A stretch of DNA of 35,909 nucleotides from Bryobacterales bacterium (GTDB lineage Bacteria > Acidobacteriota > Terriglobia > Bryobacterales > Bryobacteraceae): contig JAEUQG010000379.1 of the NCBI GenBank assembly GCA_016789755.1, positions 1 through 35,909 on the forward strand. The letters run 5' to 3'. Shown in pieces: positions 15,725 through 24,128 of the stretch. The notes under the pieces were generated by a model. That model ran no database searches. It was not told the origin of the DNA and saw only the letters and a program-made list of their open reading frames with translations. Numbering within the stretch: position 1 is the stretch's first letter; each line of letters opens with the position of its first letter. Both the position numbers and the translations under genes were made by a program.

Positions 15725-17997
15725 AGCTGATCCTAATTCTCCTCGCACTTTCTGCTTGGGCGCAGGATGCGCGCCAGTCCTTCCAGAAGCACTGTTCGGT
15801 GTGCCATGGCGATGGTCGCGGTACGGAGCGCGGGCCGAACCTAGCAAACAATCGTCGTGTTCGCTCGCAACCGCTGGAGCAACTGCGGGGCGTGATTCGG
15901 GATGGCGTGCCGGCTCGCGGAATGCCGGCGTTTGCTCTGCCGGCGGCTGAGTTGGATGCACTGACTGCGTTGGTGCGATCCTTTAGCGCGCCGGCCGCAG
16001 AGAGCGGCGCGCCGGGAGACCGGGCTGCGGGGGAGCGATATTTCTTCGGAAAGGGCGGTTGCGCGGGTTGCCATATGGTGATGGGACGGGGGAACGCATC
16101 CGGCCCCGACCTGTCCGTGATCGGACGGGAGATGACCTTCGGTGAGATCGAAGAAGCGGTGCGGAGGCCGGAAGTGAAGATAAAACCGGGCTACCAGCGG
16201 GCAACGGTACGTTTGCGCAGTGGGGGCAGCATGCGCGGATACCTGCGTAACGAAAGCCGCTACAACGTGCAACTACAGGACTTGAACGGACGCTTTCATC
16301 TCCATGCGATGGACGAAATTGCGGAGCTGCGGCGCGACGCTGGTTCGGCGATGCCGGCATCAATCTGTAGGGCCGAGGAGTGCCGGGATCTGCTGGCGTT
16401 TCTCAGCTCCCTAAGCGGGGTTGCCGTTGGGGCAAAAGGGCCTGAGTTGGAGAACGAAGGCGGCCCCTCGTTTGCGCAAATCACCAAGCCAATAGCGGGC
16501 GACTGGCCAGGCTATCACGGTGATCAAACGGGCAACCGGCACAGTCCGTTGACGCAGATCCATCCAGGGAACGTGAAGGACTTGGTGCTGAAGTGGATTT
16601 TTCCGATCAATCACAACGTTCTGGAATTGACTCCCGTTGTGATTGATGGCGTGATGTATGTCACTGGGCCGAATCAGGTGTTTGCACTCGATGCGCGGAG
16701 TGGGCGCACGTTGTGGCACTATGCACGGCCGATGTCGGGCGAATCTCGAGGCGATCCTGCCAAGGGTACGAACCGGGGGGTAGCGGCGCTGGGTGACCGT
16801 GTGTTTCTGGTGACGGATAACGCGCATCTGTTGGCTCTACATCGGGTAACCGGGCAGTTGCTGTGGGAGACGGCGATGAGCGAAGGGGTTGACGACAAGC
16901 GCAACCTGGGGAACACAGCCGCTCCGCTGGTGGTGAACGATCTGGTGGTGGCGGGGATTTCCGGCGGGGACCTTGGGATGCGCGGTTTTCTGGACGCGTA
17001 CAAAGCCAGCACGGGAGAGCGTGCTTGGCGTTTCTGGACCACGCCCAAACCGGGCGAGCCGTTGTCGGAGACATGGCAGGGTACAGCGCTGGCGGAATTT
17101 GGCGGCGGGGCCGCCACCTGGATGACCGGCACATTCGATGCGGAGACAAACACGGTTTTCTGGGGGACGGGGAACCCTTATCCGGCGATGAACGGCGATG
17201 AGCGGAAGGGTGACAATCTCTATTCCGATTGCATGCTGGCGTTGGACGCGGCGACGGGAAAGCTGAAGTGGTATTACCAGTTCACTCCGCACGATCTTTA
17301 CGACTGGGATGGCGGGCAGACTCCCTTGCTGTTGAACCGGCGTTATCGGGGCCGGGAGAGAAAATTGCTGATTCAGGCCAATCGGAACGGGTTTCTGTAC
17401 GTGTTGGACCGCACGAACGGCGAGTTGCTTCTGGCGGAGAAATTCGTTGACCGATTGAATTGGGCTAAAGGCATCGGGAAGGACGGACGTCCCATTGTTG
17501 TTCCCGGGCTGGAGCCCACGCACGATGGAACAAAAGTGTGCCCGAATGTTTTAGGGGCGACGAATTGGCCATCGATGGCCGTGCATCCTGAGACGGGCTG
17601 GCTGTATCTGATGGCGAGGGAAGCGTGCGGGATTTATCGTAAGCCGCCAAGCTGGAACGGGCGCGAGATTCCCCTGGAGCCTGGGCAAATGTTTCTGCGG
17701 GCTTTGGACCTTGAGACGGGAAAGCGTGTGTGGGAAGTGCCGCAGATCGGCCCCGCCGACAGTTGGGGCGGTGTGTTGTCGACTGGCGGTGTGATCTTCT
17801 TCGGCGAGGACAGTGGAGCGCTGGGGGCGGTGGACGCGAGGACGGGCAAGGATTTGTGGCACATTCAGACCAATGCTTCCGCGGCGCTGGGCGATGGCCA
17901 CAGTTGGCGGTCATCTCCCATGACGTTCATGGCGGGGGGAAAGCAGTTTCTGGCGTTCGCGGCCGGCCCGAATATCCTCTGCTTCGGGCTGCCGTGA
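15721..17997 (+). CDS. Diheme cytochrome c / PQQ-dependent dehydrogenase fusion
   Basis: A 758-residue periplasmic protein with signal peptide (1-15, GTG start overlapping the previous stop). Domain order: class I cytochrome c with C25-S-V-C28-H29 and axial-Met candidate M68; a second heme domain with C114-A-G-C117-H118 followed by the GPDLS, IKPGYQ, GYLRNES layout of the putative heme-binding domain family (TIGR02603-like), to about 230; then an eight-bladed PQQ propeller (about 265-758) with LDARSGRTLWHY-type blade repeats. Metal/PQQ-site candidates: D417 (in GGDLGMRG, usually Glu), N485 (WGTGNP), D528 and D530 (HDLYDWD). The enzyme should oxidise an alcohol, sugar or aldehyde and pass electrons through its own hemes. 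Classical quinohemoproteins carry the cytochrome at the C-terminus; here it is N-terminal and doubled. The next two genes encode the same parts separately. Confidence 0.88.
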   Translation: MKLILILLALSAWAQDARQSFQKHCSVCHGDGRGTERGPNLANNRRVRSQPLEQLRGVIRDGVPARGMPAFALPAAELDALTALVRSFSAPAAESGAPGDRAAGERYFFGKGGCAGCHMVMGRGNASGPDLSVIGREMTFGEIEEAVRRPEVKIKPGYQRATVRLRSGGSMRGYLRNESRYNVQLQDLNGRFHLHAMDEIAELRRDAGSAMPASICRAEECRDLLAFLSSLSGVAVGAKGPELENEGGPSFAQITKPIAGDWPGYHGDQTGNRHSPLTQIHPGNVKDLVLKWIFPINHNVLELTPVVIDGVMYVTGPNQVFALDARSGRTLWHYARPMSGESRGDPAKGTNRGVAALGDRVFLVTDNAHLLALHRVTGQLLWETAMSEGVDDKRNLGNTAAPLVVNDLVVAGISGGDLGMRGFLDAYKASTGERAWRFWTTPKPGEPLSETWQGTALAEFGGGAATWMTGTFDAETNTVFWGTGNPYPAMNGDERKGDNLYSDCMLALDAATGKLKWYYQFTPHDLYDWDGGQTPLLLNRRYRGRERKLLIQANRNGFLYVLDRTNGELLLAEKFVDRLNWAKGIGKDGRPIVVPGLEPTHDGTKVCPNVLGATNWPSMAVHPETGWLYLMAREACGIYRKPPSWNGREIPLEPGQMFLRALDLETGKRVWEVPQIGPADSWGGVLSTGGVIFFGEDSGALGAVDARTGKDLWHIQTNASAALGDGHSWRSSPMTFMAGGKQFLAFAAGPNILCFGLP

Positions 17998-18012
17998 GGA
18001 TATGATAGCGGG

Positions 18013-18765
18013 ATGCGATTGCTGCTGATGTTGGCCTGTGCGCTCCACGCGCAACGGGAACTGATTCCCCGCGATGCCGCCTCGGTGGACGCAGGCAAGC
18101 AGATATACATGGGTTCCTGCTCGGGATGCCACGGGGCGACGGGCGAAGGGAGCCAGGGGCCCAGTCTGCTGTCCGGGCGCGCCAGCCGCTTGCCGGATCG
18201 TACTCTGCTCGGTTCCATTAAGAACGGGTTGCCAGGTACAAGCATGCCGGATTTTCCGATGGGAGATACAAAGGTGGCGCAGGTGGCGGCTTATGTCCGA
18301 TCGCTGACCTCTCCGGCAATTGCCACCACGGTTGCGGGCGATGATATGAAAGGCAGAGAGTTGTTTTTTGGTGCCGGGCGCTGTTCTTCCTGTCACATGA
18401 TTATGGGCAAGGGTGGGCATCCGGGTCCGGACCTGTCCAACATCGCAGCAGACCGCACTGTGCCTCAGTTGCGAGAGTCCATCGCGAAACCTTCGGCGCG
18501 CATTACAGACGGGTTTCGCGGAGTGAGTGTCACGTTGGCGGGGGGCAAGACCGTACATGGCGTGGCGAAGAACCACAACAACTACTCGCTTCAAGTTCTG
18601 GATCATGAGGGCAAGCTGCACTTGATAAATCGAGCACAGGTGGTGAACCTCGAATGGAAAGAACAGTCGCTGATGCCCGCCATCGGCAATGCGGCAGATG
18701 CGCAGAATCTGATTGCTTTTCTGGCAAGGCAGGCGGCGCGAGGCAAACTGGGAGGTGCGCAATGA
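18013..18765 (+). CDS. Diheme cytochrome c, stand-alone copy of the fusion's N-terminal half
   Basis: A 250-residue secreted protein (short signal peptide, about 1-14). The first heme site is CSGCH in a class I cytochrome c domain with Met-Pro (SMPDFP) as likely axial-ligand segment. The second is CSSCH followed by GKGGHPGPDLSNI, ITDGFRGVSVTLAGGKTVHG and LHLINRAQVVNLEW, the same second heme domain as in the upstream fusion; both proteins share the order and even the ending SLMP or SAMP. It should accept electrons from a quinoprotein, most simply the one encoded next, whose ATG overlaps this stop (ATGA). The gap to the fusion gene is 15 bases. The final electron acceptor (oxidase or other cytochrome) is not encoded in the window. 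Confidence 0.88.
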   Translation: MRLLLMLACALHAQRELIPRDAASVDAGKQIYMGSCSGCHGATGEGSQGPSLLSGRASRLPDRTLLGSIKNGLPGTSMPDFPMGDTKVAQVAAYVRSLTSPAIATTVAGDDMKGRELFFGAGRCSSCHMIMGKGGHPGPDLSNIAADRTVPQLRESIAKPSARITDGFRGVSVTLAGGKTVHGVAKNHNNYSLQVLDHEGKLHLINRAQVVNLEWKEQSLMPAIGNAADAQNLIAFLARQAARGKLGGAQ

Positions 18766-20330
18766 AACTCGCATTGTTGCTGCTGATTCCACCGGCGATA
18801 TGGGCTCAGGTAACGCAGGAAGCCATCATGCGATCGCCTGATCGGGAATGGCTGACTTATCACGGTGACTACTCCGCAACACGTCATTCTGCGTTGCGGC
18901 AGATCACTCCGGCGAATGCGAAGTCGCTGGTGGCGAAGTGGGTGTTTCACGTGGAGGGTGCTAAGAAGCTGGAAGCATCTCCCATTGTGCACGACGGGTT
19001 GATGTACGTCTCCAACACGAACGAGATGTATGCGCTCGATGCGCGCAACGGGCGCAAGGTCTGGTACTATCGCGCGTCTGGGGCGAAGGGTACACGTGTC
19101 AATCGCGGTTCGGCGATTCTCGGCGACAACGTCTACTTTGTTACAGCCGATTGCCATCTTGTCGCCTTGAATCGGAGCACGGGAAATCTGATTTTCGATG
19201 TCGAATACGCGTCGATGGACGCGGGTTATTCCACGTCGATCGCGCCGCTGGCCATCGGGAAGGGGATTCTGGTGGGCGTTGCGGGAGGTGGGTCAGGGCA
19301 ACGGGGATTCGTCGCTTCCCTTCATCCCGATACGGGAAAAGAGCTGTGGCGGTTTTGGACGGTGCCGGGAAAGGGCGAACCGGGCTCGGAGACATGGGGC
19401 GGTTTTCCCGCTGAGATGGGTGGCGCGCCGACGTGGACGACAGGCTCCTACGATCCCGAACTGGATATCGTCTACTGGCCGACGGGAAATCCATGGCCGG
19501 ATTTTTACGGCGGGCGGCGTCCGGGCGACAATCTCTATTCGGATTGCGTAGTGGCTTTGGACGGCACGACGGGGAAGCTGAAATGGCATTTCCAGTTCAC
19601 GCCGCATGATGTTTGGGATTGGGATGCGAATGAGAACCCCGTTTTATTGGATGCCGAGTTCCGGGGCAAGCGCCGGAAATTACTAGTGCAGGCGAATCGC
19701 AACGGTTACTACTACGTCCTTGACCGGGTGACCGGCGAGTTCCTGCATGCCAAGCCGTTCGTGAACAAGCTGGACTGGACGACAGGGCTCGACGACAAGG
19801 GACGGCCGAAGGTGAAGCCTGAGAAGATACCCACTCCGGCTGGAACAAAAGTATGCCCTTCTGTGCGGGGCGCCTCGAACTGGATGTCCCCTTCCTATGA
19901 TTCCGTGACGGGCTTGTTCTACGTTGTGACTCTGGAGCAGTGCGACATTATCGTTGCATCGGCAAAGGAGCCTGTGCCATCCACCGGATTTCGCGGCACC
20001 GGTAACGAGGGGATTCCCACCGAACCAGGCAAGTTCTACCTACGGGCGCTGGATGTGCTGAGCGGAGACAAGCGCTGGGAATATCCGATGCCGGGTCCCG
20101 GTGTGATGTGGGCGGGAACGGTTTCCACTGCTGGTGGAGTGGTGTTCAGCGGAGACGATGATGGCAACCTGGTTGCCGTGGATGCCAAATCGGGGAAGGA
20201 TCTGTGGCATTTCGCCACTGGGCACAGCCTGTTCGCCTCGCCGATCACCTATATGGTGGATGGCCGGCAATACGTCACGATTGCGACGGAAAGCGACATC
20301 TTCACGTTCGGCCTCTTTAGTGCGGAATAA
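18762..20330 (+). CDS. PQQ-dependent dehydrogenase, stand-alone
   Basis: A 522-residue periplasmic quinoprotein. The frame is open upstream, but the ATG at 18762 overlaps the cytochrome stop, has GGAGGTG five bases before it, and is followed by a signal peptide (1-16). The propeller shows blade repeats such as YALDARNGRKVWYY, VALDGTTGKLKWHF and VAVDAKSGKDLWHF, and the family segment KVCPSVRGASNW. Metal-site candidates: N243 (PTGNPWP) and D286/D288 (HDVWDWD) are present, but the position of the usual Glu ligand reads G177 (GGGSGQRG). It lacks a cytochrome domain and probably donates electrons to the preceding diheme cytochrome. The likely substrate is an alcohol or sugar; loss of the Glu ligand may mean altered metal use or inactivity. 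Confidence 0.87.
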   Translation: MKLALLLLIPPAIWAQVTQEAIMRSPDREWLTYHGDYSATRHSALRQITPANAKSLVAKWVFHVEGAKKLEASPIVHDGLMYVSNTNEMYALDARNGRKVWYYRASGAKGTRVNRGSAILGDNVYFVTADCHLVALNRSTGNLIFDVEYASMDAGYSTSIAPLAIGKGILVGVAGGGSGQRGFVASLHPDTGKELWRFWTVPGKGEPGSETWGGFPAEMGGAPTWTTGSYDPELDIVYWPTGNPWPDFYGGRRPGDNLYSDCVVALDGTTGKLKWHFQFTPHDVWDWDANENPVLLDAEFRGKRRKLLVQANRNGYYYVLDRVTGEFLHAKPFVNKLDWTTGLDDKGRPKVKPEKIPTPAGTKVCPSVRGASNWMSPSYDSVTGLFYVVTLEQCDIIVASAKEPVPSTGFRGTGNEGIPTEPGKFYLRALDVLSGDKRWEYPMPGPGVMWAGTVSTAGGVVFSGDDDGNLVAVDAKSGKDLWHFATGHSLFASPITYMVDGRQYVTIATESDIFTFGLFSAE

Positions 20331-20339
20331 TAAGAAGCA

Positions 20340-22328
20340 ATGTGGAAAAAGTCATGGGTCCTTGCCGCGTATGTGCTGCTTTCCGGGATCACTTTGGCGG
20401 TCTACACGAATCACTTCGGGAACTCGTTCCATTTCGATGACTTCCACACGATTGTGGACAACGTTCGCCTGCACACATTGAACGATCCGATGCAGTACTT
20501 CCGCGACCCGGCGGCATTCAGTGTGCTCACGACACACCAAGTGTTCCGCCCGCTGGTGAGTTTATCGCTGGCGTTCGACTACAGCCGGGGTCGTGGGGCG
20601 ACGGCGTGGTTTCACTACTCTACCTTCTTCTGGTTTCTTGTGCTGGTAGGGTGCTTACTGCTGGTGTTCGAGCGAGTCTTGCACTCCAGCGTCATGGCGT
20701 TGGCGATGGCCGCTTTGTTCGCTCTACACCCAGTGAGCGCGGAGACGGTGAACTACATTATTCAGCGCGGCGATCTTTATGCAACGTTAGGAATTGCTGC
20801 CGCGCTATTCACCTATGCGGCATATCCCAGGCTCCGGGTTACCGGACTGTACTTGATTCCTTTCGCGCTGGGCGCGCTATCGAAGGCAACGGCTCTTGTC
20901 TTTCCGCTGATCCTGGCTTTGTATTTGTGGACGTATGAAGAACAGCGATGGCAACGGCTTCTGCTCCGCCTGATGCCTGCCGCGCTGGCAGCCGTCGTGC
21001 TTGGGACGTGGATCGGGCGAATGACTGGAGCAGCCTACCAGCCGGGTGGTTTCGCACCCGGCCTCTACCGCGCCACGCAGGGGTATGTGACCTGGCACTA
21101 TTTTTATTCGTTTTTTCTTCCCACGGATCTGACTGCGGATACGGACATGAAGGTCGCGGCGTCCTATGCCGATCCGAGGGTGTTGGGTGGAGTGCTCTTT
21201 CTGGCGCTGGTTGCCGCGGCGATATACTTGGCCGCTCGGGCACCGCAGTGGCGCGGAGCAGCATTCGGGCTCGGCTGGTTCCTGATTGCCTTGATTCCAA
21301 CGGCAATGATTCCGCTCGCGGAGGTGGCCAACGATCACCGCATGTTCATGGCGTTTCCAGGTTTGTGTATCGCATTGGGTGTGTTGCTGAAGAATTGGTT
21401 GAATCACCGCGTGGTATCGGCGCCTTGGCTGCGTTACGCCGCTGTGGCCTGCTTTGCCGTTGCGCTGGCAGCAGCCGCGTATGCTACTCGGCTGCGCAAT
21501 GAAGTGTGGCGTACGGAAGAGACACTCTGGCAGGACGTGACGGTCAAGAGCCCTGGCAATGGACGGGGTTTGATGAACTATGGGCTGACGCTGATGGCGC
21601 GTGGGGATACCAAGACTGCGCTCGATTACTTCGAGCGGGCGGCGCGCATCACACCGTTCTACCCGGTGCTGGAGATCAATCGTGCTGTGGCGAAGGGGGA
21701 GTTGGGGCGCCAGGCGGAGGCGGAGCGGCACTTTCGGAACGCGATTCAATGGAGTCCGGGGCAATCGTCAGGGTACTTCTACTACGGCAGGTGGTTGAAC
21801 TGGCAGCGACGCTCGCAAGAAGCTGAAACGAACCTCCGTCAAGCGGTTCAGTTGAACCCCCACGATTTTCAAGCGCGCGCATTACTGTCGCAGGTGTATG
21901 CGCAGCGGCAGCGGTGGAAAGAACTTCGCGAACTGGTGGAGGAAACCTTGCGCATCGCGCCAGGGGACCCAACCGCATTGCATTTCCGAATGATTGTGGA
22001 AGCAAACGAACTCGCATCGCGCGCGGCGGAAAAGACCGCTATCGCCTCGGGGAGCCCGGAGTCGCACCTGCAGATGTCGCTCACGCATTTCCGTGCCGGA
22101 CGCTACCTGGACTGCGTGCGGGCTGCCGAGAAGGCTCTGCAACTGCGTCCCGACTACGCAGAGGCATACAACAATATTGCGGCAGGCTACAACGCGCTCA
22201 AGATGTGGGACAAGGGAATCGAGGCGGCCAAGCAAGCGGTGCGCCTGAAGCCCGATTGGGAACTGGCGCGGAACAACCTGGCGCACGCCATGGAGCAAAA
22301 AGCGGCAGCGGTGAAGGCGGGCCAGTGA
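20340..22328 (+). CDS. Membrane GT-C glycosyltransferase with C-terminal TPR repeats (TMTC-like)
   Basis: A 662-residue protein. Residues 1-390 carry about nine membrane helices. The first extramembrane loop has NSFHFDDFHTIVDN, with Asp33-Asp34, the acidic pair typical of GT-C transferases that use lipid-phosphate sugars (TMTC and PMT type). HPVSAETVNYIIQRGDLYATL also matches TMTC-like proteins, which carry an Arg-Ala-Asp or Arg-Gly-Asp motif there. Residues 405-655 are tandem TPR units (for example NYGLTLMARGDTKTALDYFE and AYNNIAAGYNALKMWDKGI). In animals TMTC proteins O-mannosylate cadherins; bacterial ones are largely unstudied. It is nine bases after the quinoprotein gene, and its stop overlaps the GTG of the GT2-GtrA gene, so donor synthesis and transfer are probably coupled. 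Acceptor proteins are unknown; the secreted quinoproteins are obvious candidates. Confidence 0.8.
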   Translation: MWKKSWVLAAYVLLSGITLAVYTNHFGNSFHFDDFHTIVDNVRLHTLNDPMQYFRDPAAFSVLTTHQVFRPLVSLSLAFDYSRGRGATAWFHYSTFFWFLVLVGCLLLVFERVLHSSVMALAMAALFALHPVSAETVNYIIQRGDLYATLGIAAALFTYAAYPRLRVTGLYLIPFALGALSKATALVFPLILALYLWTYEEQRWQRLLLRLMPAALAAVVLGTWIGRMTGAAYQPGGFAPGLYRATQGYVTWHYFYSFFLPTDLTADTDMKVAASYADPRVLGGVLFLALVAAAIYLAARAPQWRGAAFGLGWFLIALIPTAMIPLAEVANDHRMFMAFPGLCIALGVLLKNWLNHRVVSAPWLRYAAVACFAVALAAAAYATRLRNEVWRTEETLWQDVTVKSPGNGRGLMNYGLTLMARGDTKTALDYFERAARITPFYPVLEINRAVAKGELGRQAEAERHFRNAIQWSPGQSSGYFYYGRWLNWQRRSQEAETNLRQAVQLNPHDFQARALLSQVYAQRQRWKELRELVEETLRIAPGDPTALHFRMIVEANELASRAAEKTAIASGSPESHLQMSLTHFRAGRYLDCVRAAEKALQLRPDYAEAYNNIAAGYNALKMWDKGIEAAKQAVRLKPDWELARNNLAHAMEQKAAAVKAGQ

Positions 22329-23353
22329 ATTCGCTTGTGCTGTTGATTCCGGCCTATCAGCCCGGGCCCGATTTGCCGCGCTTGGTTCGCGAGATCCTGC
22401 ACGAGACAGAAGGGGTCATCGACAGGGCAGTCATTGTCAACGATGGCAGCGACGCGAAGTGTCAGCCGATCTTCGATGCGCTGCGAGCTATGGAACGGGT
22501 GGAGGTTATTGCCCATGCCGTCAACCTAGGCAAAGGCGCCGCCTTGCGGTTCGGCTTTAACCACATCCTGACTGAGGACGCGGCGGTGACGGGCATTGTC
22601 ACGGCGGATGCCGATGGGCAGCACCTCCCCAAAGACATCGCGCAGACGGCGAGGGCGCACGCCTCACACCCCGACGCTTTGGTGCTTGGAGTGCGGGCAT
22701 TTCTGGGCGCCGTGCCGTTTCGCAGCCGTCTTGGGAATCTGCTCACGCGGACCGTATTCCGGCTTGTTACCGGGCTGGCTTTGCGCGATACCCAGACCGG
22801 GCTGCGTGTGTGGCCAAGGGCGCAATGCCTGGAGGCTCTGCGGTTGCCTTTCAACGGCTACGAGTTTGAGTTTGAGCACCTGGTACGGGCGTCTCGTGCG
22901 GTGATTCGGGAGGTGCCGATCGACACGGTCTATCAGCCTGGCAATCCTACTTCGCACTTCAACCCCATCCGCGACTCAGTGCGGATTTACTTTGTATTCT
23001 TACGATACTCGGCGTCGGCTGTGCTCGCGGCGGTGCTGGATTCCACGGTCTTTTCGATTGCGATGCTGCGCACGGGGGATCTGCTCACGAGCCAGATTGC
23101 GGGGCGGGCGCTGGCAACGCTGGTGGCATTCTTCGTCCTGCGCCATATCGTGTTTCGCAGCACAGAACAGGCCTGGAAATCTCTGGTACGGTTCCTGCTG
23201 TTGGTGGCAGTATCGGGCGCCGTGAGTCTGCGGCTGATCGAGGCGTTGGTGGATGGCGGGGTAGCTCCTTTGAGCGCAAAACTCTTATCGGAAGGCACCC
23301 TGTTCGTAGCCAACTTCGCGGTGCAAAGGACTCTCATTTTTCGTCGCGAGTAA
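22325..23353 (+). CDS. GT2 glycosyltransferase fused to GtrA-like membrane domain
   Basis: A 342-residue protein. The start is GTG overlapping the TPR gene's stop (GTGA), which begins exactly at the GT2 fold (NSLVLLIPAYQPG). GT2 features: VNDGSD, the LGKGAALRFGF loop, the metal-binding DADGQH (D95, D97) and DTQTGLRVW, all typical of dolichyl/polyprenyl-phosphate mannose or glucose synthases. From about 225 to the end there are four hydrophobic helices of GtrA type (YSASAVLAAVLDSTVFSI, ATLVAFFVLRHIVF), the family thought to move or stabilise lipid-linked sugars in the membrane. The protein would make, and perhaps flip, the polyprenyl-phosphate sugar used by the preceding GT-C protein. Its last 20 bases overlap the 3' end of the convergent methyltransferase gene. 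Confidence 0.85.
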   Translation: MNSLVLLIPAYQPGPDLPRLVREILHETEGVIDRAVIVNDGSDAKCQPIFDALRAMERVEVIAHAVNLGKGAALRFGFNHILTEDAAVTGIVTADADGQHLPKDIAQTARAHASHPDALVLGVRAFLGAVPFRSRLGNLLTRTVFRLVTGLALRDTQTGLRVWPRAQCLEALRLPFNGYEFEFEHLVRASRAVIREVPIDTVYQPGNPTSHFNPIRDSVRIYFVFLRYSASAVLAAVLDSTVFSIAMLRTGDLLTSQIAGRALATLVAFFVLRHIVFRSTEQAWKSLVRFLLLVAVSGAVSLRLIEALVDGGVAPLSAKLLSEGTLFVANFAVQRTLIFRRE

Positions 23354-24128
23354 CTTTGCGGATTGTCCAATGCCAGTGAATGGCGCAGAGGGGATCGAGG
23401 GGCTTCAGCAGCCAGTCGGCGGCCTGCACCAGCGCACTGCAGCCGGGCGGCACGAAGCTACGAAGGTTAACGCCGCCGGACAGCAGATAGGAGAACCAAG
23501 GCAACCATTGCCGGCGCTCGATGAGAAGATCGGGATGCTCTTTTTCAAAGCGTGCGCGGTCGCGTTGGAAGACAATCCAGGTGAGGGCCTGATTGGAATC
23601 GAGCATTGTGTTGCCGGGAGGGAAACTCCAGTCCGCAGCATTGTCGCGATAGGGTTCCGGATGCACGCGGCCGAAGAAGAAGCGACTGAACGGCGTGTGC
23701 GCGCAATCGACCATGGAGATGACGCCGCCTGCGATGAGCACGCGGGATGCTTCCCGCAGGAAGGCCCCGGCGTCGGGGATGTGGTGAAAGACATGGGTGA
23801 GCAGCAAGGCGCGAACGCTACTGTCGCGGAACGGCAGGCGCGTTCCGTCCGCCACCAGATCGACGGCGCCAGGTACTACGTCGGAGGCAATGATATCGGG
23901 GCGTCGCAGTTTCAGGCGGCTGGAGCCGCTTCCGAGTTCTACGATAGCGCCGGGCAATGCGGTGGAGTCCGCGTCACGCAGGAGTTGATCGTACCAGAGC
24001 GCATAGCACCGCTGGACCAATGGTTTTTCGTCGAAGAGCTTGCTTTGCGCGGCGAACCACTCGGGACTGCCCATGGCGTGCGGGCGCAGAAGCGGATGCG
24101 TCACGAAGCGTTTGATGCGATCAATCAT
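23334..24128 (-). CDS. Class I SAM-dependent methyltransferase, last gene of the minus-strand run
   Basis: A 264-residue protein. The ATG at 24128 is preferred over the GTG four codons earlier because a GGAG lies six bases before it. Motif I is IVELGSGSSRLKL, followed by DVVPGAVDLVADGTRLPF and LLLTHVFHHIPDAGAFLREASRVL, so the fold is Methyltransf_11. The C-terminal half (QRDRARFEKEHPDL, LPWFSYLLSGGVNLRSFVP) is longer than in the minimal fold and resembles methyltransferases near polysaccharide genes. It starts eight bases inside the epimerase gene and its end overlaps the GT2-GtrA gene by 20 bases, so read-through from either side would make antisense RNA. Substrate unknown. Confidence 0.82.
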   Translation of the reverse strand: MIDRIKRFVTHPLLRPHAMGSPEWFAAQSKLFDEKPLVQRCYALWYDQLLRDADSTALPGAIVELGSGSSRLKLRRPDIIASDVVPGAVDLVADGTRLPFRDSSVRALLLTHVFHHIPDAGAFLREASRVLIAGGVISMVDCAHTPFSRFFFGRVHPEPYRDNAADWSFPPGNTMLDSNQALTWIVFQRDRARFEKEHPDLLIERRQWLPWFSYLLSGGVNLRSFVPPGCSALVQAADWLLKPLDPLCAIHWHWTIRKVTRDEK

